A stretch of 64,000 bases of DNA from a bacterium (GTDB lineage: Bacteria > Bacillota > Bacilli > Lactobacillales > Streptococcaceae), in assembly GCA_905221115.1 (NCBI GenBank), contig CAJNBX010000002.1:186001-250000 (forward strand). The letters are read 5' to 3'. Both the position numbers and the translations under genes were made by a program. This document shows positions 18,288 through 27,337 of this stretch, one piece after another (the stretch's first letter is position 1; each line of letters begins with the position of its first letter). The notes under the pieces are model-generated. The model searched no databases. It saw only the letters and a program-made list of their open reading frames with translations, and had not been told where the DNA came from.

Positions 18288-21200
18288 CTACTTCCTATCT
18301 ACATTTTTCTTTACTTTTTTGGCATGTACTTGCAATTCTGTTAACGCTAGGGGACTGGTCAAGCCTTCAAATCGAAGACGAAGGGCATAAGTCTCTACCT
18401 TGTCAAATTCAAAACGAAGCTCCTCATCCTTGTCGCTTGACACTTTTCGGATAGCTGATACAGGGCGCCAATTCTCCTCTTGCTTGAGCAGGGAATCCTT
18501 ATCCAAATGATTTGGAGTCCGAGGCAAGCTAGGCTCATTCCCTACATAATAATCAATAAAAGTCGGCTCTACCGCCAGATATTCTTGATTTTCAACATAA
18601 TACAAGGTCAGGTTATCCACAAATCGAGGTTTTAAAATCCCTGCATCTCCAAACAGAATACCCACACTGGCTTGCTCTGATTTAGCAATCCAAGTATTGG
18701 CTGTCGATTTCTTCCGTGCAATAACCTTGTCATTGAGGTAAGAGGCTGGGTGATTAAGCTCTGAGTAAGAAGCAAAGACCATAGGCAAGTTGGACCCTGT
18801 CCACTGATTGGAAATAACCTCCCCATCTACACTAGCATCTGTCACATGAATAGTGACTTTTGCTGGTAACTCACAGCCTGCTACCCGACCTGCGAGCATA
18901 CATTCTCCTACCTGAGCATAGATTTGAGGATTGAGTTCATCCCAAGCCACCTTGGCCGTATCTCGTCTGCCATCTGATAAGACTAGCTTAACTCGGTCTG
19001 GTAAGTGTGGGACTTCCTTGACAAGCGTCCAGACCCTTTCAGGCTCAATAGCGCAAATCCCTTGGACACAAACCTGAGCAGAAGCCTTTAAATCCAGCCC
19101 TTCCAGCTGACCAGATACCATAAACTCATGAAAGCTTGCTATATCTTCTTCGGAGATTGCCTCCCAAACAACCTTGACTCGTTTTGCACTACCAGACTCA
19201 TAGTCCACCAAAACTGAAGATGGCAGCTGTGGATAAGTTCCCTTATTTGTATACAAGCGAAGTGGTCTTACAGAAACTGCCCTACCTAGCGAGGTATTTT
19301 CTGCCACCTTCAGGTGCATTTGATAGGTCTTCCCTCGATAAATGGCGCGGATAGCCAAGTCACCTGCAGACAAGCAATGAAGCACCCCCTGATTGATAAT
19401 GGCGTGGGCACCACCACTCGTCTCCCAAATCACTTCACTATTCCCCACCTTGTTCACAGGGTTATCCACAGTTTGTGGATAAAGTCCAATAGTTGGGGAA
19501 TCCCCTTCTTGTAATCCTGCCTGCTTGTCCACTCGAATCTCAAATAAGCGCTGATTTTTCACTAACTGGCAAGCCAAATCCTCTCCCACTAAGAGATCAA
19601 AACTTGCCGGCTCTAGCCCTCTGGCACTGGCCTTTACTCTTACTTGACCTACCTGCTCCAAGCTCTTAACTAAGAGGACACCTCTGCCATGAAAGGCTTT
19701 CCGCTTAAACCGACCATTTTTCTGAGCCTGATAACGTTCACGACTGGCCTGCCTGCCATTATCAACACCCACAATGCGAGCAGGGCCTTCAATTTTAAAA
19801 TGAAGCTGATTGGAAGCACTCGGCACCCAATTTCCAGCTTGGTCCAATACATCAAAATAAAGATAGAGGAGATCTTGCCCATCTGGTTTAAGTTGTGTCT
19901 TCTCGGCATGTAACCCGATTTTGGCTGGCTTACCTGCAGTCACCACCCTATCTTCTGCCACAAGCTGACCTTGACAGTCATAGGCTACAGCATGCAATTC
20001 TCCCGGTTGATAAGGCAAACGCCATTCGAGATAGAGTTGGCCAGAACCTTGTCCCTCTTGGTATTTTCTACCATCTGAAGTCCATTTTTCCTGAAAATTC
20101 TTTCTGCCTTGGGATTTTCCATTGAGAAATAGCTCTACTGAACCAGCATTTGAATACACTCGAACAGGGATATCCCCACACTTATCCACAACTTGTTGAT
20201 AACTCTTGTGGATTTCCCAATTCCAGTGGGGTAAGATATGAACCATGGGATGCTGATCTAGGTCCAACCACTGACTTTGATAGAGATAATAGTCATTTTT
20301 AGGAATCCCTGCCGTATCCACGATCCCAAAATAGGAACTCTTTACAGGCGTATCATTTTGATTGTGCCAAGGAGTCGGCTCACCGATATAGTCCACTCCT
20401 GTCCAGATAAACTGACCTGCATAGTCCAGCCGATTCCTATCTGCTATCCAAGAAGTTGTCGCTGTCTTCCCCCAAGGAACCCGATCATTGCCATAGTCCG
20501 ACTGTTCAAAATTCCGCACTCGACGATTATCCCCAACCCATTCCTTATCTGGGCGAAAATAGCTGTCACGCGTCCGTGTAGCCGATGAGGTTTCAGACCC
20601 ATAAAGACGCCATTTGGGATGTCTTTTGCGAATCCCGTCAATATTGTCTTCTGAGTAATTCAAACCCACCACATCCAGCAAATCAGCAATCTTTTCATGA
20701 CCTCCAGAACCATTGCCAAAGCGGAATTGATCCATTCCCATAGTCACAAAACGACTATCATCCACCTCCTTTACCCTTCCTAGCAAGCGTTTGATAGTCT
20801 TCAATGAATGAGCATCGCCATTTGCTTCGCTGACTTCATTTCCCAAGGACCACATAAAAATCGCTGGATTGTTGTTGCCACGCTCAATCATAGTGCGCAA
20901 ATCGTAATCTGACCAGAAATCGCCTGCTTTCGCTTCTGGGTGAGTCGCTTCTTCCTCAAAAAAGCGACCATAATCATATTCTTTCTTGCCTCCATACCAG
21001 GTATCAAAGGCTTCTTCTTGGATAAGTAAGCCCATTTTGGCAGCCACATCCAGCAAGATACTACTGGCTGGATTATGCGTGATTCGAATCGCATTGACCC
21101 CCATTTCTTTCATCTGGCGCAAGCGTCTCTCAGCAGCTGACCTGTTTTCCACAGCTCCCAGCGCTCCATAGTCATGGTGCAGACAAACTCCATGAATCTT

Positions 21201-22076
21201 CAAACAGCGACCATTGAGAAAGAAGCCCTTATCCGCTTGCCAATCCATATAGCGGTAACCAAAGGTCTCCTCTTCTTCATCAACCAAAATGCCATTTTTA
21301 TAAAGGCGAGTCTTCAATTGGTAAAGGTAGGGATGGTCAATATCCCAAAGCAAGGGTTGAAAAATTGATATGGCTTGTTGGAAAGAATATTTGTCCTCAG
21401 ACTCAATCATTACAGAATCAGTCGCCTGCCAGTCTGACAGCTGTTGGCCATCATACCAGATACTCTGCTCCAAATACACCGACACGGACTGAGGCCCATC
21501 ATTTGAAACCTTGCTTGTAAGCTGGGTTTCCACCCAAGATTGCCTTTGTTCCTTTAGCTTGGGACTTTCTATCTTAATTCCATATAAATCCAGATGCACC
21601 GAATCTGTAATCAATAATTTTACTTCTCGGTAAATACCGCTACCAGAGTACCAACGACTGCTAGGTTGCTTATTTTCCACAAAAACCGCAAGCTGGTTGG
21701 CCGTCCCATCATTTCTTAGATAAGGCGTGATATCATAAGAAAAAGGTGTGTAGCCATTGGGATAATAGCCCAGTACTTGCCCGTTAATATAGACTTGGGC
21801 ATTCATGTAAACTCCATCAAACAACAAACGCACCGATACAAGACTGGCATCTTCTTCCAAGTAAAACTGCGTACGGTACCAGGCTTGACCCCCGTTTAAC
21901 TGCCCACCCTCATTTTGCGCTGGCGAATACTGGTCAAAATCATTGTAAATACTCCAGTCGTGTGGCACTTGAATAGCCTGCCAATTTCCCCTCTGAAAAT
22001 CCGACGCCAAGGCCTCTTCCTTCCCCACCTCTTGGCTAAAAAACCAGTGATTTCGTAAAACTTCTTCTCTTCTCAT
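18288..22076 (-). CDS. GH2 beta-galactosidase, large cytoplasmic form with Ig-like C-terminal domains
   Basis: This 1262-residue GH2 enzyme has the sugar-binding domain (HDWSIYNDFDQ, residues about 35-170), an Ig-like domain, and the TIM barrel with acid/base Glu in FMWSLGNEVSE (near residue 411) and nucleophile Glu in LYGSETSSATRTR (near 495). Further Ig/Big_4-like domains follow (VRVKASARGLEPAS; YTNKGTYPQLPSSVLVDY; CELPAKVTIHVTD), then a C-terminal beta-sandwich ending in ALTELQVHAKK. The pattern resembles the catalytic part of pneumococcal BgaA, but signal peptide and LPXTG are both missing. It is therefore predicted to act inside the cell on imported galactosides, together with the coupled GH29 fucosidase. 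The bond specificity (beta-1,4 or 1,3) cannot be read from the sequence. Confidence 0.88.
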   Translation of the reverse strand: MRREEVLRNHWFFSQEVGKEEALASDFQRGNWQAIQVPHDWSIYNDFDQYSPAQNEGGQLNGGQAWYRTQFYLEEDASLVSVRLLFDGVYMNAQVYINGQVLGYYPNGYTPFSYDITPYLRNDGTANQLAVFVENKQPSSRWYSGSGIYREVKLLITDSVHLDLYGIKIESPKLKEQRQSWVETQLTSKVSNDGPQSVSVYLEQSIWYDGQQLSDWQATDSVMIESEDKYSFQQAISIFQPLLWDIDHPYLYQLKTRLYKNGILVDEEEETFGYRYMDWQADKGFFLNGRCLKIHGVCLHHDYGALGAVENRSAAERRLRQMKEMGVNAIRITHNPASSILLDVAAKMGLLIQEEAFDTWYGGKKEYDYGRFFEEEATHPEAKAGDFWSDYDLRTMIERGNNNPAIFMWSLGNEVSEANGDAHSLKTIKRLLGRVKEVDDSRFVTMGMDQFRFGNGSGGHEKIADLLDVVGLNYSEDNIDGIRKRHPKWRLYGSETSSATRTRDSYFRPDKEWVGDNRRVRNFEQSDYGNDRVPWGKTATTSWIADRNRLDYAGQFIWTGVDYIGEPTPWHNQNDTPVKSSYFGIVDTAGIPKNDYYLYQSQWLDLDQHPMVHILPHWNWEIHKSYQQVVDKCGDIPVRVYSNAGSVELFLNGKSQGRKNFQEKWTSDGRKYQEGQGSGQLYLEWRLPYQPGELHAVAYDCQGQLVAEDRVVTAGKPAKIGLHAEKTQLKPDGQDLLYLYFDVLDQAGNWVPSASNQLHFKIEGPARIVGVDNGRQASRERYQAQKNGRFKRKAFHGRGVLLVKSLEQVGQVRVKASARGLEPASFDLLVGEDLACQLVKNQRLFEIRVDKQAGLQEGDSPTIGLYPQTVDNPVNKVGNSEVIWETSGGAHAIINQGVLHCLSAGDLAIRAIYRGKTYQMHLKVAENTSLGRAVSVRPLRLYTNKGTYPQLPSSVLVDYESGSAKRVKVVWEAISEEDIASFHEFMVSGQLEGLDLKASAQVCVQGICAIEPERVWTLVKEVPHLPDRVKLVLSDGRRDTAKVAWDELNPQIYAQVGECMLAGRVAGCELPAKVTIHVTDASVDGEVISNQWTGSNLPMVFASYSELNHPASYLNDKVIARKKSTANTWIAKSEQASVGILFGDAGILKPRFVDNLTLYYVENQEYLAVEPTFIDYYVGNEPSLPRTPNHLDKDSLLKQEENWRPVSAIRKVSSDKDEELRFEFDKVETYALRLRFEGLTSPLALTELQVHAKKVKKNVDRK

Positions 22077-22111
22077 ACAAGCATTCCTCTTTAAACGAAT
22101 CGATATACTTG

Positions 22112-22140
22112 ACTATAGCACAAAACAAAAGCGCTTTCAA
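22112..22140 (-). promoter_or_regulatory. GH2-GH29 operon promoter overlapped by a cre-like site
   Basis: The minus strand reads TTGAAA, a 17-base spacer, then TATAGT with an extended TGC. The -35 is embedded in TTGAAAGCGCTTTTG, which has the AAAGCGCTTT core of CcpA sites. CcpA binding here would block polymerase, giving glucose repression of the operon (inferred). Confidence 0.7.
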
Positions 22141-22268
22141 TACTTCCTCCATCACTCCCTAAATACTCAGAAAAGATTCTATAATTTGTGGAAAAGTCTG
22201 AAAATCACTCCATGTTCATACAAACTATCATTTGCAATAAACAATACAAACCTCAAAAAAGACCAAAA

Positions 22269-22303
22269 AACACCCCTCTGAATGTTCATTCCAGAGAGAT
22301 GTT
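22269..22303 (-). terminator. Terminator of the M26 protease gene
   Basis: An imperfect hairpin (AACATCTCTCTG paired with CAGAGGGGTGTT, including G-U pairs) is followed by six T bases on the minus strand, just after the protease stop codon. Confidence 0.75.
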
Positions 22304-22312
22304 CCTTTTGTC

Positions 22313-25300
22313 TTAGCTATTGTAAATCGATTGTCTAAAGTCATCTGAATCTTTGAGATAAGCTTTATAAATCGCTTTTTTCAGTTTTTGCACTGGTGTT
22401 TCTATAAACTCAAACTTTTTAGCCGTGGTATTTCCTGCTTTTATCTGGGCTAGTTCAGCTAAAACAGCTTCGTTCATTAGTGATTGTAGTTTTTCTTTAC
22501 TTGCAATTACTTCTGATTTTCCGTTGTAATTTATCGTAATAGATTTCAGGCTATCTAATTTTGCAACACGTTCATTAATTTGATCTTTTTTGAACTCCGC
22601 ATATGTTTCTCCTAGAATTTTTTCAAAAATATACTTATCAGATAATGGTTTTCCTGCCGCTTCAGCTTGGTTTTTATATTGATTTGACACATAAGGAACA
22701 AATCCTTCATAGTAGCCCAAAGTAGCCATCAATTCAAAGGCTTGTTTTCTAAAGGTGATATCCCCACTCATACCAGAGTCATTTTGACTAACACCATAAA
22801 TGGTATCAAACATGTCAACAGTATAGTAACCATTTGCTGTAATTTTTCCTTTATCTGAAAAACCAGCAATGATATAACGATTGACCAGGATATGATTGTC
22901 AATCAAACTATCAATATCTGTCAATTTTTTGGCATCTTCTAAGGTCAGAGCTTGAATCTCCTCACTCTTATGAGTTGGTTTAACTGCTGGATTACGGTAA
23001 TCTACCCAAGTTCTAGGACCTGTTGAAGTGATTGGCGTTATTTTTTTGAAATAACTCATCTTGTCTTCTGCAGATAAGCCTTTACTTGCTTCAGCTTCTA
23101 GGTAATCTAGAGTATAAAGGACATCGAAACTTCCCTTCATATAAGATTTCAAATCTTCTGCTATTTTAAATCGATCAGGTGTTCTATTGTAAAATCCATT
23201 CTTATCACTCTCATCATATACAAAGTTGAGATTGAAATAAGTATCCTTTTCTGGATTATAGGAGTTTTCAAAAATACCACGCGCATAAAACTCTGCTCCT
23301 GTACCATCTCGACGACCGTGATTATTAAACAAGACTGTTCTATCTAGTAAGTGCGTCATTTCATGAGAATAAGTCGCTGAACCTCTATCATCCAGAACCC
23401 TATCTATAAAGTAACGGACACCTAAGCCATTGGCCTCAGCTCCTACCTTACTTACTGGAGAATAGTAATTCATAGGAGTCATAAACTGGTCAACCCCCTT
23501 ATCAGCTCCACTACCAGTAGCTGGTGACCAAGTGCTATCAATCTGGGCATTCGGATTGCTTGTATATTTCTTCATCGTATCAATAATCAAGCGATTTGTC
23601 AGCAACTTATCACGATTTTCTGGTTTTGTTATACGATAAAGAGTATCAACATAGTTGGCTTGTTGTACAGCCGCCTTTTCAATTAAAGACTTGACTCTAG
23701 CAAGCTCAGCCTGATACTTAGTTGGATTAGACTGGGCAAGAGAAGTATCTATATAGGAACCAATATTACCATAGGTAATCGTCGCCATATTACTAATCAC
23801 GTAAACATTTGGTTCTTTCACATTCAAAAGTCCCAAAATAGCAGCCATATTAGCCTCTTGTTTACGAGGATCCTTTTCCCCAGCTGTCAACTTGCTATAT
23901 AGTCCGACATGCGCTGAAGGATTTTCCTTAGATGGTTTTTCAACAATCATAGCTTGGCTAGATTTTTTAAGCCAGGTATCCGCATCATCTGACGTAAAGA
24001 GTTGGCGATTGCTGTCTAAAAATTCCTTCAAGCTAGCCTTACCAGTAATAGTCGATAAGTATTTTGTAAATGTTTGAGGACTATTGGTCAATTTCATCTC
24101 TTCATAAGACATGGATCCTAATTTTTTCAAACTATCCAAGGCTGTCATTGTCTTATTGCCAAATGAACTTGGATTAAAGGCCAGAATATCACGAATATTC
24201 GTGTCCCCAAATTGAATATTATAAAAACGATTGATATAAGACAATCCCAACAAAATCTGCTCTTTGTATTGCTCCAGATCTTGTTTGACCTTACTGCGAT
24301 TTTCAGGGGTATCTCCTATAATTCCCAATGTATGCGAGGCTATCTTTTTGAAACTTGACTCAGCTTGCGTCTTCGTCTGATCAAAGCTTTCTTGAATTGA
24401 CAGTTTTTGAAGATACTCTGTGCGCAACATATCTTTGACTTCTTGGTCAGTGATATTTGGGTGTGTTTTTCTGAGCGCAATTCTCCTTGTTATAATATCT
24501 CGAGGATCATAAGTAGGCTCTAACTGTGCTTTTAGTTTACTGTCATGTAAGAAGTCTACTGAGCTCGCGCTTGTGGTCAGAGCAGACACATCCACAGCAT
24601 CTTCTCTCTCACTATTAACCGGAAGTAAGTGTGGTTTATCCTCCTGACTACCAACTAAAATAACTCTCGGTTTCATTGATTTTGTTATTTGACTCGCTTC
24701 TTGAGGATTAACCAATTCACCAGTTTGTTCATTGATAGCGTATGTTCTGGTAAGTGTATTCTCACCAACTTCTCCTTCAGATGCTACCTTTTCTATATTT
24801 TTAGCAAGTGAAGAATCCTCTCTTCGCTCCTCAGTAACAGCAATCGGTTGTATTACTTTTTCCACATTACCAACTTGAATCACTTTATCGACTGCTGGAT
24901 TTACTTGTCTAGTAGTGTCAGATACCGTCACCTGACCTGTTGCCTTATCTAATTGATAACTCGTCCTAGTTTCCACCGAACCATCACGCCCTGCAACCGC
25001 TACTTCCTGTCGTCTGAACTCCAAAGCAGGATTCACTTGGTAAATCGTTTTATGAGATAGGACAGTAGTTTCAACACTCGGTTTAGTTCCAACTTCTACA
25101 ACTTGATCAACTTTGTTAACTACTATTTTGACAGTTTTATTCTCAGAAATATTTCCACTTGCTTGATCTTTAGTATAGGTAGTAGTAACTTGTTCTTGTC
25201 CCTCAACACCCGGAATTTTTACTCTTGTAACGCCGTGGTCTAGTTTCTCATTCTTTTCATAAACGGTTTCATAAGGAACAGCTTTGGTCTCCACTTTGGT

Positions 25301-27136
25301 CTGAGGAAGTTGAGTGTCTTCTTTGTACTCTGGGAGAGCCTCCTGTATCTCAGGCTCACCGGAAACGCCACCTTCATAAGACGGAAGAGATGGCTCTACC
25401 GAAGGATCGCCGGAAACACCACCTTCATAAGAAGGAAGGGACGGTTCCACCAAGGATTCACCAGAAACACTGCCTTCATAAGACGGAAGAGACGGTTCCA
25501 CCAAGGATTCGCCAGAAACACCGCCTTCATAAGAGGGAAGGGACGGCTCCACCAAGGATTCACCGGAAACACCGCCTTCATAAGACGGAAGAGACGGCTC
25601 TACCAAAGTTTCACCAGAAACACCGCCTTCATAAGACGGAAGAGATGGCTCTACCGAAGGATCGCCGGAAACACCACCTTCATAAGAGGGAAGGGACGGT
25701 TCCACCAAGGATTCGCCAGAAACACCGCCTTCATAAGACGGAAGCGCTGGTTCTACCAAGGTTTCGCCGGAAACACCACCTTCATAAGAGGGAAGGGACG
25801 GCTCCACCAAGGATTCGCCAGAAACACCACCCTCATAAGAGGGAAGAGACGGCTCTACCGAAGGCTCACCGGAAACACCACCCTCATAAGAGGGAAGGGA
25901 CGGTTCCACCAAGGACTCACCGGAAACACCGCCTTCATAAGAGGGAAGGGGTGGTTCTACTAAGGACTCACCGGAAATACCGCCTTCATAAGAGGGAAGG
26001 GACGGTTCTACTAAGGACTCACCGGAAACACCGCCCTCATAAGACGGAAGAGGTGGTTGGACTTCCGGGGCTAGGCTTATACTATTTTCTTGAGGTTCCT
26101 TCTCTTTTGCCCCGACCAAAATCACCTGAGCAACTGGTTCACGAAGCACTTCTCTCCCTACTTCATTTCGCGTAACAATACCATCGACAACCCTTACTTC
26201 TGTTAAGATTCGTTCTTGTCCCTTGGCACCTTCTATAGAAATTCTTTTTTCTCCCTTAGCCAGAGTTGGGTCAGACTGAAATTGAGTTTCAAACTCTATC
26301 TCCCCTATCCTAACTTCCAGTTCTGGCTTGTCTTCAATAACAGTTTTCATTCCTTCATCTGGTACTTTTTTAGACTCAATATTCATACTTTTTTCAGAAG
26401 TTGGATTTAAAACAGGCTCAACTGCGTAAGATGGTTGAGGAGATTGCACAAGATCTTTAGTCGAGCTAAAATGAGATGCAGTCTGTGGTACAATCTTCTT
26501 AGACTGAGATTCTGAACTTTCCTCCTTTTGAGATAATGCTGGCGACTCTACCTTATCAACAGAAAGTTCCTTGCTAGCACTATCTCTTACCAAATAATAT
26601 CCCGTAAATTCATATCCTTGAACTCTTTCAGGACTTGGTAGAAACTGACCTTCTACCCTTTTAACAAGGGCTGGTTGCAATTCTACCAGATTTTCGAAAG
26701 CAGAGATGGATGCTCCCCAGCCACCAACAGCAAAGACTGTCACAAGAAAGTAAGACGCTCCCTTTTTTCTCTTGATTAAAGTGAAGGAAAGCAATAATAA
26801 TCCTGCTCCCAAGATAAACATCTCATCATTAGAAAACAGACCTGTTTCTGGTAATCTTGTAGCCAATTTTCGATAGACAAAATAGTATTCTTTTCCCTCT
26901 TTTACCTCAATCTTATTTTCTTCAAACCATTGCAACTCAGATTTCAGCTTTTCAGGTAAATCCTGCTCATCCAAGTAATGACTTGAAATTAGTGTTGAAG
27001 TCGTTTCTGTAGCCTGTACGGGTTGAGCCCCCATACCAGCAAAAAATAAACTCGTTCCTAGCAAGACCGAACAAGCTCCTATTGTATATTTCCTCAAAGA
27101 AAAACGCTGCTTTCTCTCAAATTGATATTCTTTCAT
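22313..27136 (-). CDS. M26-family zinc metalloprotease (IgA1 protease/Zmp-like), surface attached
   Basis: This 1607-residue protease has an SLRK-type signal region (residues 10-43). LPETG lies near the N-terminus (95-99), followed by two hydrophobic segments, an arrangement known for IgA1 protease and Zmp proteins. Next come a G5-like segment, fourteen 17-residue LPSYEGGVSGESLVEPS repeats, and further G5 domains (VPYETVYEKN..., VLSHKTIYQVN...). The catalytic domain has HEMTH near residue 1257 with the third zinc-ligand Glu 24 residues after the first His, as in M26. I see no GLUG repeats, and it is shorter than the usual 1850-2000 residues. I preferred the second ATG (MKEYQF) because AGGA precedes it. 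Substrate (IgA1 or another host protein) cannot be assigned; the paralogue name is left open. Confidence 0.88.
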   Translation of the reverse strand: MKEYQFERKQRFSLRKYTIGACSVLLGTSLFFAGMGAQPVQATETTSTLISSHYLDEQDLPEKLKSELQWFEENKIEVKEGKEYYFVYRKLATRLPETGLFSNDEMFILGAGLLLLSFTLIKRKKGASYFLVTVFAVGGWGASISAFENLVELQPALVKRVEGQFLPSPERVQGYEFTGYYLVRDSASKELSVDKVESPALSQKEESSESQSKKIVPQTASHFSSTKDLVQSPQPSYAVEPVLNPTSEKSMNIESKKVPDEGMKTVIEDKPELEVRIGEIEFETQFQSDPTLAKGEKRISIEGAKGQERILTEVRVVDGIVTRNEVGREVLREPVAQVILVGAKEKEPQENSISLAPEVQPPLPSYEGGVSGESLVEPSLPSYEGGISGESLVEPPLPSYEGGVSGESLVEPSLPSYEGGVSGEPSVEPSLPSYEGGVSGESLVEPSLPSYEGGVSGETLVEPALPSYEGGVSGESLVEPSLPSYEGGVSGDPSVEPSLPSYEGGVSGETLVEPSLPSYEGGVSGESLVEPSLPSYEGGVSGESLVEPSLPSYEGSVSGESLVEPSLPSYEGGVSGDPSVEPSLPSYEGGVSGEPEIQEALPEYKEDTQLPQTKVETKAVPYETVYEKNEKLDHGVTRVKIPGVEGQEQVTTTYTKDQASGNISENKTVKIVVNKVDQVVEVGTKPSVETTVLSHKTIYQVNPALEFRRQEVAVAGRDGSVETRTSYQLDKATGQVTVSDTTRQVNPAVDKVIQVGNVEKVIQPIAVTEERREDSSLAKNIEKVASEGEVGENTLTRTYAINEQTGELVNPQEASQITKSMKPRVILVGSQEDKPHLLPVNSEREDAVDVSALTTSASSVDFLHDSKLKAQLEPTYDPRDIITRRIALRKTHPNITDQEVKDMLRTEYLQKLSIQESFDQTKTQAESSFKKIASHTLGIIGDTPENRSKVKQDLEQYKEQILLGLSYINRFYNIQFGDTNIRDILAFNPSSFGNKTMTALDSLKKLGSMSYEEMKLTNSPQTFTKYLSTITGKASLKEFLDSNRQLFTSDDADTWLKKSSQAMIVEKPSKENPSAHVGLYSKLTAGEKDPRKQEANMAAILGLLNVKEPNVYVISNMATITYGNIGSYIDTSLAQSNPTKYQAELARVKSLIEKAAVQQANYVDTLYRITKPENRDKLLTNRLIIDTMKKYTSNPNAQIDSTWSPATGSGADKGVDQFMTPMNYYSPVSKVGAEANGLGVRYFIDRVLDDRGSATYSHEMTHLLDRTVLFNNHGRRDGTGAEFYARGIFENSYNPEKDTYFNLNFVYDESDKNGFYNRTPDRFKIAEDLKSYMKGSFDVLYTLDYLEAEASKGLSAEDKMSYFKKITPITSTGPRTWVDYRNPAVKPTHKSEEIQALTLEDAKKLTDIDSLIDNHILVNRYIIAGFSDKGKITANGYYTVDMFDTIYGVSQNDSGMSGDITFRKQAFELMATLGYYEGFVPYVSNQYKNQAEAAGKPLSDKYIFEKILGETYAEFKKDQINERVAKLDSLKSITINYNGKSEVIASKEKLQSLMNEAVLAELAQIKAGNTTAKKFEFIETPVQKLKKAIYKAYLKDSDDFRQSIYNS
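25345..26058 (-). repeat. Fourteen 51-bp in-frame tandem repeats in the M26 protease
   Basis: Fourteen copies encode variants of LPSYEGGVSGESLVEPS, with ESLVEPS, ETLVEP, EPSVEPS and DPSVEPS versions interspersed. A degenerate fifteenth (LPEYKED) follows. Boundaries are within a few bases. The 51-base unit keeps the frame whatever the copy number. Confidence 0.93.
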
Positions 27137-27170
27137 CCCATATCCTATCATTCATTATTACTGTATATTT

Positions 27171-27199
27171 AGTATATCAGAAATAGTTTGTATTCACAA
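27171..27199 (-). promoter_or_regulatory. Promoter of the M26 protease gene
   Basis: The minus strand reads TTGTGA, a 17-base spacer, then TGA-TATACT (extended -10), about 35 bases before the chosen start. Confidence 0.65.
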
Positions 27200-27212
27200 A
27201 TCTTTCTAGTTA

Positions 27213-27239
27213 TTCCCTTATCACTCCAAATTAAGGGAA
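27213..27239. promoter_or_regulatory. Perfect 8-bp inverted repeat upstream of the protease promoter
   Basis: TTCCCTTA and TAAGGGAA are perfect complements separated by 11 bases, lying just upstream of the -35 hexamer. It has no T tract, so an operator is more likely than a terminator. The binding protein is unknown. Confidence 0.4.
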
Positions 27240-27305
27240 ACAACATACAATAATTTTAGTTAAATGTATATCAATGTTCTTTGCTTTTCTTAACAAATGC
27301 AATGC

Positions 27306-27331
27306 AAAAAGAGCCTGTTGCCAAGCTCTTT
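27306..27331 (-). terminator. Terminator of the SPFH gene
   Basis: AAAGAGC and GCTCTTT arms around a 10-base loop, followed by a T tract on the minus strand, lie directly after the SPFH stop codon. Confidence 0.8.
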
Positions 27332-27337
27332 AGTCTA

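Noticed and set aside
25345..26058. Regular repeats considered as a CRISPR array
   Set aside because: The 51-bp units abut without unique spacers, lie in a coding frame, and no cas genes are present.
25310..26175. Two long plus-strand frames (217 and 261 codons) rich in Arg, His and Lys
   Set aside because: They lie exactly over the 51-bp repeat array of the M26 protease. The repeat length is a multiple of three, so any frame without a stop in one unit stays open through all. There is no ribosome site and the composition is unnatural.
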